Notes: a model not told the origin generated them from the sequence alone. A stretch of 32,262 nucleotides of DNA from Acidobacteriota bacterium (GCA_903970435.1 CAJCIS010000288.1:1-32262); one strand, 5' to 3'; numbered from the stretch's first letter, positions 1 through 8,709 are shown. Numbers and translations are program-made.

Positions 1-80
1 CCACCCGCCCCCCACCAAAGCACCATGCTGGCGGTCGCCGCCACGCCGACCAGCAGAAGACCGGCCCCGGCCCGCCGCAT
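1..80 (-). CDS. N-terminal fragment of a gene leaving the window
   Basis: An open frame on the minus strand starts at ATG 80 (TTG at 83 is an alternative) and runs off the left edge. Its first residues, MRRAGAGLLLVGVAATAS, have two arginines followed by a hydrophobic stretch, as in a signal peptide or membrane anchor. It begins 48 bp downstream of the methyltransferase gene on the same strand and could be co-transcribed with it. No Shine-Dalgarno sequence is clear. Only 26 codons are visible, so no function can be given and the call rests on the open frame and the hydrophobic start. Confidence 0.3.
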   Translation of the reverse strand, partial: MRRAGAGLLLVGVAATASMVLWWGAG

Positions 81-127
81 CAACGGCCGCGGCGCGCGCT
101 CATAACAGCCCGCAAGTCCTTGTGGTT

Positions 128-829
128 TCAGATTTTCTCTAGAATCGAGACCAGGTAGAAGGGCCGCCGGTGCGCCGCCTTCAGCGTCATCGCCGGTGAC
201 CAGGCAAACGCCTGATGGATCCGCCGCGACAACCGGCTGTCGGCGTCCAATCCCGCAAAGAAATGGTTGGCGAGCAGACATATCCCCCCCGGCCGCAACA
301 GCCGCGCCATGCGGCTGGCGGCCGACTTCAATATCGCATCGTCGAGCGGCGGCGGCAGGTAGTAGAGCGAATCCGCCAGCACGAGCAGGTCGAATTTCTC
401 ATCCAAAGTGTCCGGCAGATCGGCGATATCGCCCTGCGCAAACCGCAAGCCTTGCACCCCGGCATGGGCCAGTTCCGCCCGCGCCACCGCGGCGGCCGAA
501 ATATCAACGCCCAGCACCGTATCGGCATGTCCCAGAAGCCGGCGCGCCAGCAGCCCGGTCCCGCACCCCAGATCCAACGCGCTGACGAAACGCCGCTGCG
601 GCAGCAGGCCGGCAATCACCTCATATTTGCGCCGCTGATACACGTACCGCGGATCGGCCGACGCCCACGGGTCGCCATCCTGGTAAATCGCATCGAAAGC
701 CGACTTGTTGCCCAGCCGTGCCCGCAAGCCCGCAAGCGACGCATCGGTCCGCGCACTGCGCAAGAAAAGCCCGATATCCCGCGGAACCATAAACAAAAAG
801 CCGCCCGCGCGGCCGGTGAACGCGGACAT
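128..829 (-). CDS. SAM-dependent methyltransferase, NodS-like
   Basis: This 233-residue protein is a class I S-adenosylmethionine methyltransferase. Motif I (ALDLGCGTG, about residues 84-92) is the SAM-binding glycine loop, the acidic end of strand 2 follows (GVDIS), and FDLLVLADSLYYL fits motif IV. The stretch DPW...YVYQRRKYE (about residues 53-70) is the signature just before the fold in the NodS/N-methyltransferase family. NodS itself methylates an amino group of Nod factor precursors. Nothing here shows the real acceptor, so the substrate is unknown. The start at 829 gives a full-length family member. It is transcribed away from the btuB region, and a partial exported or membrane protein follows it on the same strand. 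Confidence 0.8.
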   Translation of the reverse strand: MSAFTGRAGGFLFMVPRDIGLFLRSARTDASLAGLRARLGNKSAFDAIYQDGDPWASADPRYVYQRRKYEVIAGLLPQRRFVSALDLGCGTGLLARRLLGHADTVLGVDISAAAVARAELAHAGVQGLRFAQGDIADLPDTLDEKFDLLVLADSLYYLPPPLDDAILKSAASRMARLLRPGGICLLANHFFAGLDADSRLSRRIHQAFAWSPAMTLKAAHRRPFYLVSILEKI

Positions 830-920
830 GTCGAGGGCCGTTTCCTTGCCTTTGACTGAGGGTTGAATCTCTCACGAGATTCCGCACGCCGTCAATTGGC
901 CCATGTTGAAGCACTATCGG

Positions 921-960
921 AAGGAAGCCGTTCTTTTCTGAACAAAGGAACCAAAGAATT
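921..960 (+). repeat. AT-rich hairpin repeat, copy A1
   Basis: This is a diverged forward copy of the family whose core is a GTTCTTTTTT / AAAAAAGAAC hairpin, preceded by AAGGAAG and followed by CCAAAAAACTTTT. One stem position is a C-C mismatch and one is a G-T wobble. It pairs in opposite orientation with copy A2, about 64 bp downstream, upstream of the cobalamin riboswitch. Confidence 0.75.
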
Positions 961-1023
961 ATGGTGAGCCTGTCGGCGCTTGAGAAGCAAGGCGGGCCCC
1001 GAACTTTCCTGCAAGCGAACAGA

Positions 1024-1070
1024 CAAAAGTGTTTTGGTTCGCTTCTGCAGAAAAGAACCACTTCCTTCTT
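1024..1070 (-). repeat. AT-rich hairpin repeat, copy A2
   Basis: Reverse-oriented copy facing A1. Its stem has GGTTC against GAACC and a CTGCAG centre, with one mismatch. It lies about 30 bp before the riboswitch aptamer. Confidence 0.75.
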
Positions 1071-1100
1071 TTCCCTGTCACTTGCTACCCTCCCCCCAGA

Positions 1101-1290
1101 TGCAGGTGGCCCGCAAGGGCTGAAACGGGAACGCGGTACAACCAAGCCGCGGCTGCCCCCGCAACTGTAGGCGGTTCATCAATACCCCGCCCCAAGCCAT
1201 TGCCGCACCAGCGGTGAGAAGGCCGGGACGGGGGGGCCACACGGGTGGTCCGGACCGCCGGAGCCAGGAGACCGGCCGGCATCGAGATTG
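1101..1290 (+). promoter_or_regulatory. Cobalamin (B12) riboswitch aptamer
   Basis: The conserved cobalamin-riboswitch blocks occur in order. There is an AACGGGAACGCGGT block (1125-1137), then GGCTGCCCCCGCAACTGTA (1151-1169), a GCCATTG...CGGTGAGAAGGC block (1196-1223), and the B12 box GAGCCAGGAGACCGGCC (1261-1277). It sits upstream of a TonB-dependent receptor of the BtuB type, which is the usual target. By analogy, adenosylcobalamin binding should reduce expression of the receptor. The exact 5' edge is a judgement. Confidence 0.93.
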
Positions 1291-1330
1291 CGCGCGCGTT
1301 TCGGGCGGGGTGCACCGGGACAACGGGATA

Positions 1331-1361
1331 ACGACCCGCAGGCGAGCCATCGCCCTGTCGT
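1331..1361 (+). promoter_or_regulatory. Hairpin after the riboswitch, candidate expression platform
   Basis: The stem CAGGCGA (1338-1344) pairs with TCGCCCTG (1349-1356) with one bulged base. It extends outward through ACGAC (1331-1335) and GTCGT (1357-1361). It lies between the B12 box and the btuB start at 1398. No T-run follows, so a translational rather than a terminator mechanism is more likely. Its role as expression platform is inference. Confidence 0.45.
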
Positions 1362-1397
1362 CCGGCCATGCGACGCGTGGCCTGTGGAGTCGAACCC

Positions 1398-3329
1398 ATG
1401 CGCGCACTCGCGTCATGCCTGCTTTTTGCCCTGCCCGCCGCCGCCGCCGCCCAAACGGCACCCGGTGTTCCCTCTGAAAACGTCGAGGTCACCGCCGTCC
1501 GCGCACCGCTCACCGCCGACGCCACCTACACCGTCGCCGCCGAAACCATCACCGCCGCCGACGACACCACCTTGACGGAGGCGCTCACCGGCATCCCCGG
1601 CGCCAATCTCGTCCAGGCCGGCCCCCCAGGCGGCGTGGGCTCGCTGTTCCTGCGCGGCGCCAATTCGGAACAAACCCTCGTCCTGCGCAATGGCATCCCC
1701 ATCAACGACGCCTCCGACCCCAACGGCGCTTTCGATTTCGGCATCGACGATCTGGCCGACATCGACCACATCGATATCGTCGAAGGCCCGCTCGCCACCA
1801 CCTATGGCTCCGGCGCGATCGGCGGCGTGGTCAACATCATCAGCAAAACCGCAACGCTCGACGGCACGCATGTCACCGGTTCGGTTCAGGGCGGCTATCC
1901 CGGCGCCATCCTGGCCGACGGCACGCTCACCGAAAAGACCGGCCCGCTCACCGCCGCGCTCACAATCGAGACCCAGTCGCTCGATGGTTACGATCCCACA
2001 CCGCCGCGGATGTCGATCTACACCGACACGCCGGAGGGCTACCGCGCGCAAACCGCGACACTGAATCTGGGCCTCGCCGCGACCGACTGGCTGCAATTCT
2101 TCGCCCTCGGCCGCGCCCGCGGCGCCACCTACGGCTTCAACGCGCTCGGCTACCCCACCTACGACGCGGACAATTCAACCGGCGTCGCCCGCCAGTTCTT
2201 CGGCCGTATCGGCGCCACGCTGACGCCATGGCAACCTCTGACCAGCACCGTCTCGCTGGCATACCAAACCGACAACCGCACCTACGCGGAACCGCTCGCC
2301 GCCGCCGATCCCAACCAGGCCACCGCCCGCGCCAAATACCAGGGCACCAACTTCGACGCGCAATTCAACAACGCGCTCGATCTCACCGGCTTCGTGCCGC
2401 TCCGCCGCGCCACGCTCACCTTCGGCTACGAACACGATGCAAACCGCGCGGTATCAGCTTACGATGCCACATCGTTCGGTTTCCCGTACGAATCGTCCGG
2501 CAACGGCGCCGACCACGCCGACGCGCTCTATCTCGGCGCCCTGGCGTCGCAAGGCCCCCTCACACTCTCCGGCCAGGTCCGCCACGATTCCACTTCCGAC
2601 GCCGGCGTCGCGACCACATTCAACACCGGCGCCGACCTCGCCTTGCCCGGCAACGTCACGGCCCACGCCGCTTACGGCACCGCCTTCCGCGCCCCCTCCT
2701 TGTTCGACCGCTTCGGTACGGACTCGGACGGATTTTTCGGCAATCCCGGCCTGCACCCGGAATCCGCGCACGAGTCGGAAATCGGCCTGATCTGGCGCCC
2801 CACATCGGGCACCACGATCCGCACCACCTATTTCGACAACCGCATCCATGGCCTGATCGATTACGTCTATCTCCCCACATCCTACACGGTCGAGAATATC
2901 GGCCGCGCCCGCGCCGACGGCGTGGAGAATTCCATCATCACCCGCCTGCGCGAAACCCTGTCGGTTACCGCCACGTACACCTACACCGATGCCCGCGACC
3001 TCGGCACAGGGCAACTTCTGTTGCGTCGCCCTTACAATCAAGGGTCCGTCTCAGCATTGTGGCAGCCAACCAAAGCCCTGCTGATCCGCCCCGAAATCCT
3101 CTACACCGGCCGCGACCTCGATTACATTTACAACGACCAGGGCCTCGGCGTCGGCGACGGCGCCAACCGCCCCGGTTTCCTCGCCAACCTCGCCGTCACC
3201 TATCACATTCGCCCCGACATCGCCGTGTTCGGCAGCCTGCGCAACCTGACCAACTCTCACGCCGAGCCCGCAAACGGCTACCGCGTGGAACCCACCTCCG
3301 TATTATTTGGCGTTCGGATCGCGCTCTAG
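1398..3329 (+). CDS. btuB: TonB-dependent vitamin B12 receptor (BtuB type)
   Basis: The gene encodes a 643-residue outer-membrane receptor that imports cobalamin with energy from TonB-ExbBD. The signal peptide is residues 1-19 (MRALASCLLF, then Ala-rich). A TonB-box-like stretch ENVEVTAVR lies at about 28-36. The plug domain covers roughly 45-155 (SLFLRGANSEQTLVLRNG, then VEGPLATTYGSGAIGGVVNIIS), and the rest is a 22-strand beta-barrel. I chose ATG 1398 because GGAG lies 8 bases upstream and the signal peptide then starts cleanly; ATG 1368 would add ten residues. The riboswitch directly upstream supports cobalamin as the substrate over other siderophore-like ligands. The C-terminal residue is Leu rather than the usual aromatic residue. 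No btuCDF or cobalamin-synthesis genes are nearby. Confidence 0.92.
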   Translation: MRALASCLLFALPAAAAAQTAPGVPSENVEVTAVRAPLTADATYTVAAETITAADDTTLTEALTGIPGANLVQAGPPGGVGSLFLRGANSEQTLVLRNGIPINDASDPNGAFDFGIDDLADIDHIDIVEGPLATTYGSGAIGGVVNIISKTATLDGTHVTGSVQGGYPGAILADGTLTEKTGPLTAALTIETQSLDGYDPTPPRMSIYTDTPEGYRAQTATLNLGLAATDWLQFFALGRARGATYGFNALGYPTYDADNSTGVARQFFGRIGATLTPWQPLTSTVSLAYQTDNRTYAEPLAAADPNQATARAKYQGTNFDAQFNNALDLTGFVPLRRATLTFGYEHDANRAVSAYDATSFGFPYESSGNGADHADALYLGALASQGPLTLSGQVRHDSTSDAGVATTFNTGADLALPGNVTAHAAYGTAFRAPSLFDRFGTDSDGFFGNPGLHPESAHESEIGLIWRPTSGTTIRTTYFDNRIHGLIDYVYLPTSYTVENIGRARADGVENSIITRLRETLSVTATYTYTDARDLGTGQLLLRRPYNQGSVSALWQPTKALLIRPEILYTGRDLDYIYNDQGLGVGDGANRPGFLANLAVTYHIRPDIAVFGSLRNLTNSHAEPANGYRVEPTSVLFGVRIAL

Positions 3330-3363
3330 CGGTCAAGAGTCTCGTTGAGCGGGCGGACAAAAG

Positions 3364-3510
3364 AAGGATTTTAACCACAGATGAACCCGGATACGAACAG
3401 GCGGGATGCCGCACGGCAAACCGCACGCGTCGAACCGCCCCTTTCGCATCTTATCTGTGTTCATCTGTGGCTAAAATCCTTCTATGGTATTCATCCGCGG
3501 CTAAATCCTT
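3364..3510. repeat. Inverted and direct repeats of a CACAGATGAAC type
   Basis: A 23-bp arm at 3364-3386 (core ACCACAGATGAAC) is repeated inverted at 3459-3481 with one mismatch. A third, diverged copy in the same direction as the second lies at 3489-3510 (core TTCATCCGCGGCTAAATCC). The group lies between btuB and the minus-strand glycosyltransferase, which converge here. I recall similar repeats from intergenic DNA of several bacterial groups. It could fold into a long hairpin and end transcription from both sides. Confidence 0.7.
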
Positions 3511-3517
3511 CTACCCG

Positions 3518-4255
3518 TCAAGAAAGCGCAAACCGCGTCGCCGGCGCACCCACAAACTCATGGCTGCCGGCGTGAATAAGCGGCGACTGGGTGTCCAACC
3601 AGATCTTCCCCCCCAGCGCCCGCCACCGCGCGCAAAACGAATAATCCTCGCTCAGATAATGCCGGCTCTCCTGATCGATTTCCGTATCGAACAACGCATA
3701 CAGCAGCGACGGGTCGACATCCAGCGGCACATGCGCGGCGGTATAATGCAACGCCGGATTCGCCGCGATCAGGCGCGTAATGGCCGGGCGCGATATCAGC
3801 ATGAATCCGGTGCCCGCATAATCCGCCGCGACGAAGTCGCCCCGGCGCTCCTGCGAACCATGGCCGCATGGCGTGCCCACATAGCGCAGCGGCGCGGTGG
3901 TGATCAGTTCCCCCGCCCGCGCGCGCGACACCGCAGCGTCATCCCAGAAGAACTGCTTGAGCGGATACATGCAGGCGGCGATATCCGCGTCGAACGCGAG
4001 CAGGCGCGCCAGATGCGCCGGCTCAAATCCAATATCGGCATCCACGAACAGCAAATGCGTGGCCTTCGGGTGGGCGAGAAACTTGGCCACCAGCGAGTTG
4101 CGCGCCCGCGTAATGAGCGAATCCCCGCCCAACGTTTCAACCGTAATGGCCAGCTGATTTTGCGCGCCATACACCAGGGCGTTAATAATGCTGTGAAAGT
4201 AGCGAAGCGAGACCATGCCGCCATAGCAGGGCGTGGCCAGAAAAATGTGCGGCAT
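3518..4255 (-). CDS. Putative GT-A fold glycosyltransferase
   Basis: This 245-residue soluble protein resembles small GT-A fold glycosyltransferases (GT2-like or Anp1-like). It starts with IFLATPCYGG and has a DxD-type metal and nucleotide-sugar motif, LLFVDADIGF, with the two aspartates at about 72 and 74. Later come DYAGTGFMLISRPA and, near the end, YLSEDYSFCARWRALGG, which has the acidic pair often seen at the acceptor side. No membrane segment is visible. It lies on the same strand as the diguanylate cyclase upstream, 69 bp away. The sugar donor and acceptor cannot be read from sequence. It may act on surface polysaccharide, but the neighbours do not show this. Confidence 0.7.
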   Translation of the reverse strand: MPHIFLATPCYGGMVSLRYFHSIINALVYGAQNQLAITVETLGGDSLITRARNSLVAKFLAHPKATHLLFVDADIGFEPAHLARLLAFDADIAACMYPLKQFFWDDAAVSRARAGELITTAPLRYVGTPCGHGSQERRGDFVAADYAGTGFMLISRPAITRLIAANPALHYTAAHVPLDVDPSLLYALFDTEIDQESRHYLSEDYSFCARWRALGGKIWLDTQSPLIHAGSHEFVGAPATRFALS

Positions 4256-4324
4256 CGGCTGATTTTGCCTGGGCCGCCTTACCGCATGGTAAAGCGAACA
4301 CGACAGAAACGCACCGGCGCGGCG

Positions 4325-5611
4325 TCACATCCCATCCGCATGCGGCGACACAGAAGCCCGTGGCGGACCCGCGTCACCACCCGGCCCCTGCCAGGGACCG
4401 AGCGCCAGCCGTTCGCTGGCGCACCGCACCTGGTTTCTTCCGCTGCGTTTGGCGTCATACAGGGCCGCGTCCGCCAGTCGGATCAAACTTTGCGGATCAT
4501 CACTCTGCACCGGCGCAATGCTCGCCACGCCGATGCTGACCGACACACACCCCAGCGCGGTTTCCGCATGCGCCAGCGCCGCCTGGCACACTTGTTCGCG
4601 AACCCGCTCGGCGACATGCCGGGCGCCCTGCTCGCCGGTGCCGGGCAGCAAGGCGACAAATTCCTCGCCGCCGAACCGCGCCACCATATCGGCCGGCCGC
4701 AACAAGGCGCTTGTCATCAGCAGCGCAATGGCGCGCAGGCAATCGTCACCGTCCAGATGGCCGTACGTGTCGTTGTACAGCTTAAAATGGTCCACATCGA
4801 GCAGAATGAGTGAAATGTCGGACGCCTCGCGGCGCGCACGGGACCATTCCGCAAGCAGCGCCGCGTCGAAGGCGCGGCGGTTTGCGATCCCCGTCATCCC
4901 GTCGGTCGCCGAAAGCCGCGTCAGCCGCGCATTGGCCTCGGCCACGCGCTGCTCCGAATCGATCATCGCCACCAGTTGCGCGCCCAGCGAACGCCCGGTC
5001 CGCAGCAACGCGCTCAGTTGCAACAGCGCGATCGGAATGATCATTTTCACCAGCCCGCCATGCGCCAAAACCACGCCGATTTCGGTCGGTATCAGCGCCA
5101 GCAGCGCCGTGCCCAGCACCGTCACCGGCGAGGCCGCCGCGCGCATGCACGCGCTGGCAATCCACCCCGCCTGAACCATCAGGGTAAACATTTGCAGCAG
5201 CGGATCGTCGAAACCGACCAGCACGCACAGATCGATGCAACCCCATAACATAGCCGTCACGAATGCACCGGCGGCATGGCGTGACGCCCAGCCTTCCGGA
5301 CTGCCGATATCGCAATTGCCGCCATCCGACTCGGACAGCGCCGCCGCCTTGTTCGACGCCGCGGCCGCGCGCGCCCGCCGGAACATGTGCAGATCCCACA
5401 GCCGGGCGCCGAAAAGCCCCAGAACCACCAGGCCAATCGACGAGAACACCGGCGCCCGGGTGCGCGCCGCGCACACCGCCAGCACCACGCCCAGCGCCAT
5501 CGTGCCTTCGACGACCGCCTGTGCGGAGCCATAGATCGACGCCACCAGCCGCCACCCATAGTCCGGGGCCGGCTGCGCCACTCGAACAAGTATCGGAAAA
5601 CGCCGACTCAT
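4325..5611 (-). CDS. Membrane-bound diguanylate cyclase (GGDEF)
   Basis: The protein makes cyclic di-GMP from two GTP. The N-terminal 205 residues hold several hydrophobic segments (about 35-70, 115-150 and 165-205), so it is an integral membrane protein without a recognised sensor domain. The GGDEF domain spans about 225-400. It has the metal-binding LDVDHFK (272-277), the active-site loop GGEEF (314-318) and an RxxD inhibition site RPAD (305-308) five residues before it. It should therefore be active and subject to product inhibition. The tail is Gly/Pro-rich. It is divergent from the M61 peptidase gene. A link to flagellar or surface behaviour is plausible because flagellar genes lie downstream, but it is not shown. 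Confidence 0.92.
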   Translation of the reverse strand: MSRRFPILVRVAQPAPDYGWRLVASIYGSAQAVVEGTMALGVVLAVCAARTRAPVFSSIGLVVLGLFGARLWDLHMFRRARAAAASNKAAALSESDGGNCDIGSPEGWASRHAAGAFVTAMLWGCIDLCVLVGFDDPLLQMFTLMVQAGWIASACMRAAASPVTVLGTALLALIPTEIGVVLAHGGLVKMIIPIALLQLSALLRTGRSLGAQLVAMIDSEQRVAEANARLTRLSATDGMTGIANRRAFDAALLAEWSRARREASDISLILLDVDHFKLYNDTYGHLDGDDCLRAIALLMTSALLRPADMVARFGGEEFVALLPGTGEQGARHVAERVREQVCQAALAHAETALGCVSVSIGVASIAPVQSDDPQSLIRLADAALYDAKRSGRNQVRCASERLALGPWQGPGGDAGPPRASVSPHADGM

Positions 5612-5792
5612 CGCGAACCTTCGTGCGCTGAACGCCGCGCCGCCCTATCATTATGCACGCCAATAGGTTGACGAGCGGTTGCGCAATGGTGCTCCCTTGT
5701 AACGGACCTATGACGGACGCGGCAGGTCTTCACCGATTTGACCGGCGTGCCTCGATCGCTACGGTGCGCCGACCCCGCGCGGAGACAATTTC

Positions 5793-7784
5793 GTGACGCA
5801 CCGCCTGCCGTTGGCCATCCTGCTGGCCGCCACCACCCTGGCCGCCACCACCCTGGCCTCCCCTGCCCTCGCCCCCAGGGCGTGCGCCCAACCGGCGGAG
5901 GCGGACCCGTCCCGATCGGCCAACCCGGAGCCCGCGCCCCTGCCGCCGCCCATCGCGGCGCCCGCCGACCAGCCCTACCCGGGCGAAATCGCCCTCGCCG
6001 TCGATGCCACCGACCTGGCCCACCACATCTTCCGCATTCACGAATCCCTGCCCGTCGCGGGCCCCGGGCCGCTCACCCTGCTGTTTCCAAAATGGATCCC
6101 CGGCAACCACGGCCCGACCGGCCCGATCCCGTCCCTGGCCGGCCTGGTCATCCGGAATGGCGGCCAGCGACTCGACTGGCACCGCGATACCGTGGACGTC
6201 TACGCCTTCCACATCGACGTGCCGCAAGGCTCCAACAGCATCGACATCGACTTCCAATACCTCTCGCCGCCCACCGAGGAGGAAGGCCGCGTCGTCATGA
6301 CCCCCAACATGCTCGACGTGCAGTGGAACCCCGAGGTGCTGTACCCCGCCGGCAACTTCGCCCGCGACATCACCCTGCACCCCACCCTCACCCTGCCGCC
6401 CGGCTGGCAATTCGGCACCGCGCTGGAAACCGAACACACCGACGCCAATCACGTCACCTTCAAGCCCGTAACCCTCAACGTGCTGCTCGATTCCCCCCTC
6501 TATGCCGGCCGCTATTTCTCCCGCATCGACCTCGCCCCGAACGGCCCGGTGCCGGTGCATCTCGATGTAACCGCCGACCGGCCGGAGGATCTGGCGGTCA
6601 AGCCCGCCGACCTCGCGGCGCACCGCAACCTGGTCGTCCAGGCAAACCGCAATTTCGGCTCGCATCACTATAATCATTACGATTTCCTGCTCTCACTGTC
6701 CGATGAAATGGGCGGCGAGGGCCTCGAACATCATCGCAGCAGCGAGAACGGCACCGATCGCGCCTATTTCACCGACCTCGAAAAATCCGCCGCCGAGCGC
6801 GACCTGCTGCCGCACGAATACACCCATTCCTGGAACGGAAAATTCCGCCGTCCGGCCGACCTCTGGTCGCCCGACTTCGACATCGTCCCCGAGCGCGACA
6901 GCCTGCTCTGGGTCTATGAGGGCCAGACCGAATATTGGGGCCAGGTGCTCGCCGCCCGCTCGGGGATTTTGTCGGCATCCCAGGTCCGCGACAGCCTGGC
7001 GCTGTTCGCCGCCTTCCAGCAGGCATCGGCCGGCCGCGTCTGGCGCAATCTGCAGGACACGACAAACGATCCGATCATGAACATGCGCCGCCCGCTCGCC
7101 TGGCGCAGCTGGTCGCGCGAGGAGGATTATTACGTCGAAGCCGCCCTCATCTGGCTCGACGCCGACACGCTCATTCGCGAAAAATCCAACGGCGCCCGCT
7201 CGCTGACCGACTTCGCCCGCCGCTTTTTCGGCGTCGATGACGGCAGTTGGATCACCCACACCTACAGCTTCGACGACGTGGTCGCCGCGCTGAACGCCAC
7301 CGAACCGAACGACTGGACGCAATTCCTGCGCAGCCGCCTCGACGGTCACGGCCCCGGCGCGCCGCTCGACGGCCTCACCCGCGGCGGCTGGCGCCTGACC
7401 TACACCGACGAGGAATCGCCGTTTCAAAAAAGTGTGCAGGGCCGGCACAAGAGCAGCGAATTCACCTTCTCGATCGGGCTCGCGCTCGGCGAGGAAAACG
7501 CCATCGTGGCGGTGCAGTGGGACAGCCCCGCCTTCCGCGCCGGCCTGGCGCGCGGCGGCAAGCTGATCGCCGTCAATGGCGTCGCACTCGATGACGCGGA
7601 TCAACTCGCCACCGCCATAAAGCTGGCCCGCGACAGCACGGCGCCGATCGAACTGCTGGTGCAGTACGGCAAGCATTTCAACGACGTCAAGGTGGACTAC
7701 CACGGCGGCCTGCGCTATCCGCACCTGGAACGAATCCCCAACACCCCCGACCGGCTCGACGATATTCTGGCGCCGATCAAATAG
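5793..7784 (+). CDS. M61-family metallopeptidase with PDZ domain
   Basis: This 663-residue exported peptidase belongs to family M61 (glycyl aminopeptidase-like). The start is GTG 5793, with GGAG 8 bases upstream. Residues 1-32 form an Ala-rich signal peptide, followed by a Pro-rich linker. An N-terminal beta domain (about 50-250) precedes the catalytic domain with HEYTH (341-345) and the downstream zinc ligand region YEGQTEYWG (about 375-383). The PDZ domain lies at about 555-630 (PAFRAGLARGGKLIAVNGVAL). Such enzymes act in the periplasm on peptides with N-terminal Gly or Ala. The length and motif order are normal for the family. Hairpin repeat copy B follows the stop codon. Confidence 0.9.
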   Translation: MTHRLPLAILLAATTLAATTLASPALAPRACAQPAEADPSRSANPEPAPLPPPIAAPADQPYPGEIALAVDATDLAHHIFRIHESLPVAGPGPLTLLFPKWIPGNHGPTGPIPSLAGLVIRNGGQRLDWHRDTVDVYAFHIDVPQGSNSIDIDFQYLSPPTEEEGRVVMTPNMLDVQWNPEVLYPAGNFARDITLHPTLTLPPGWQFGTALETEHTDANHVTFKPVTLNVLLDSPLYAGRYFSRIDLAPNGPVPVHLDVTADRPEDLAVKPADLAAHRNLVVQANRNFGSHHYNHYDFLLSLSDEMGGEGLEHHRSSENGTDRAYFTDLEKSAAERDLLPHEYTHSWNGKFRRPADLWSPDFDIVPERDSLLWVYEGQTEYWGQVLAARSGILSASQVRDSLALFAAFQQASAGRVWRNLQDTTNDPIMNMRRPLAWRSWSREEDYYVEAALIWLDADTLIREKSNGARSLTDFARRFFGVDDGSWITHTYSFDDVVAALNATEPNDWTQFLRSRLDGHGPGAPLDGLTRGGWRLTYTDEESPFQKSVQGRHKSSEFTFSIGLALGEENAIVAVQWDSPAFRAGLARGGKLIAVNGVALDDADQLATAIKLARDSTAPIELLVQYGKHFNDVKVDYHGGLRYPHLERIPNTPDRLDDILAPIK

Positions 7785-7821
7785 CACCCGGCAAATACTG
7801 CCCGGCAGGAAAGGTCAGGAA

Positions 7822-7866
7822 GGCAGGAAAGCCGTTCTTTTTTGAAGAAAAGAACCAAAAAACTCT
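7822..7866 (+). repeat. AT-rich hairpin repeat, copy B
   Basis: Forward copy between the M61 peptidase and the flgF promoter. The core stem keeps pairing through a G-T wobble at the position where other copies have T-A or C-G. Confidence 0.85.
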
Positions 7867-7876
7867 TGCTTTTCGC

Positions 7877-7891
7877 TGGCACGCTCCTTGC
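7877..7891 (+). promoter_or_regulatory. Sigma-54 promoter of flgF
   Basis: TGGCACGCTCCTTGC matches the sigma-54 consensus TGGCAC-N5-TTGC at every conserved position. The GG (7878-7879) and GC (7890-7891) are exactly 10 bases apart. The predicted start of transcription is near 7903, one base before the flgF ATG. Sigma-54 control of distal-rod genes is known in Caulobacter. Confidence 0.85.
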
Positions 7892-7903
7892 GAAGACCCC
7901 CGC

Positions 7904-8644
7904 ATGGACACCACGACAAGCATCATCCTCAGCAAACTCACCGCGCAACAACGCGCGATGGATATCGCCGCGGGTAATATCGCCAACGCATCGACGCCCG
8001 GCTACCGCGCCGAACGCATGGTGTTCACCGACTGGCTGTCCCCTCAGCAAAATACCACCGCGCCAAAAGGCGACCGCAACCTGGCCTTCACGCAAGACCG
8101 CGCCACCTATCGCGAACCGGCCGAAGGCACGCTCACGCAAACCGGAAACCCGCTCGACATGGCGATTTCCGGCAACGGCTACTTCACCGTGCAGACCGCG
8201 GCCGGCACGCGCCTCACACGCGCCGGCCGTTTTTCCCTGCAAGCCGACGGCACCATCGTCGACACCAACGGCAACGCCCTGCTCGACACCAACAGTCAGC
8301 CGCTCAAGGTCGGCGTCACCGACACCAACCTTACGGTCACCGCGGATGGCGGCATCAGCAGCCAGAATGGCCCGATCGGCAAAATCGCCATCGTCGCGCC
8401 CGCCGACCCGAACCGCATGACCGCGGAAGGGGGCCGCCTGTTCAACGCAGGCGGCCCCACGACGCAGGTTGGCATACCGAAACTTGTTCAAGGCACCCTC
8501 GAGGACAGCAACGTGCAGCCGATCGGCGAACTGATACGCATGATGGACACCGAACGGAACTTCCAGTTCGCCACCCAATTCATCGACGCCGAGGGCCAAC
8601 GCCACCAAACCGCCATCGACAAGATCGCCGACCCCAACATATGA
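7904..8644 (+). CDS. flgF: Flagellar basal-body rod protein FlgF
   Basis: FlgF is a proximal rod subunit exported by the flagellar type III system. The 246 residues show the axial-protein N-terminus (about 1-40, with GNIANASTPGYRAERM), the central NPLDMAISGNGYF motif shared by FlgF and FlgG, and the C-terminal helix (NVQPIGELIRMMDTERNFQ). There is no Sec signal, as expected. The start follows the conserved N-terminus. The upstream sigma-54 promoter leaves almost no leader, and no strong Shine-Dalgarno sequence is present. The gene is first in an flgF-flgG-flgA-flgH series. Confidence 0.95.
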   Translation: MDTTTSIILSKLTAQQRAMDIAAGNIANASTPGYRAERMVFTDWLSPQQNTTAPKGDRNLAFTQDRATYREPAEGTLTQTGNPLDMAISGNGYFTVQTAAGTRLTRAGRFSLQADGTIVDTNGNALLDTNSQPLKVGVTDTNLTVTADGGISSQNGPIGKIAIVAPADPNRMTAEGGRLFNAGGPTTQVGIPKLVQGTLEDSNVQPIGELIRMMDTERNFQFATQFIDAEGQRHQTAIDKIADPNI

Positions 8645-8686
8645 AAGTTTCTTGGTTCTTTTTTTCAAAAAGAACTGCTTCCTTTT
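8645..8686 (-). repeat. AT-rich hairpin repeat, copy C
   Basis: Reverse-oriented copy in the 65-bp gap between flgF and flgG. The stem is one base shorter on one side than in the consensus. Its presence inside an operon argues against strong termination. Confidence 0.85.
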
Positions 8687-8709
8687 TCCTTGTTTGAGGA
8701 TAATGACCA

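Noticed and set aside
1368-1397. An earlier btuB start
   Set aside because: It adds ten residues before a complete signal peptide, and the GGAG spacing fits ATG 1398.
4279-4292. TTACC-GCAT-GGTAA palindrome between the glycosyltransferase and diguanylate cyclase genes
   Set aside because: A five-base stem is too short to support a regulatory call.
2228-4813. A very long plus-strand open frame crossing btuB, the glycosyltransferase and the diguanylate cyclase
   Set aside because: It runs through the coding sequence of well-recognised genes in other frames. It is an artefact of high GC content, and its Arg/Pro-rich translation has no family features.
5730-6677. Overlapping long frames on both strands over the M61 peptidase gene
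   Set aside because: The HEYTH motif and PDZ domain prove the peptidase frame; the others have no motif.
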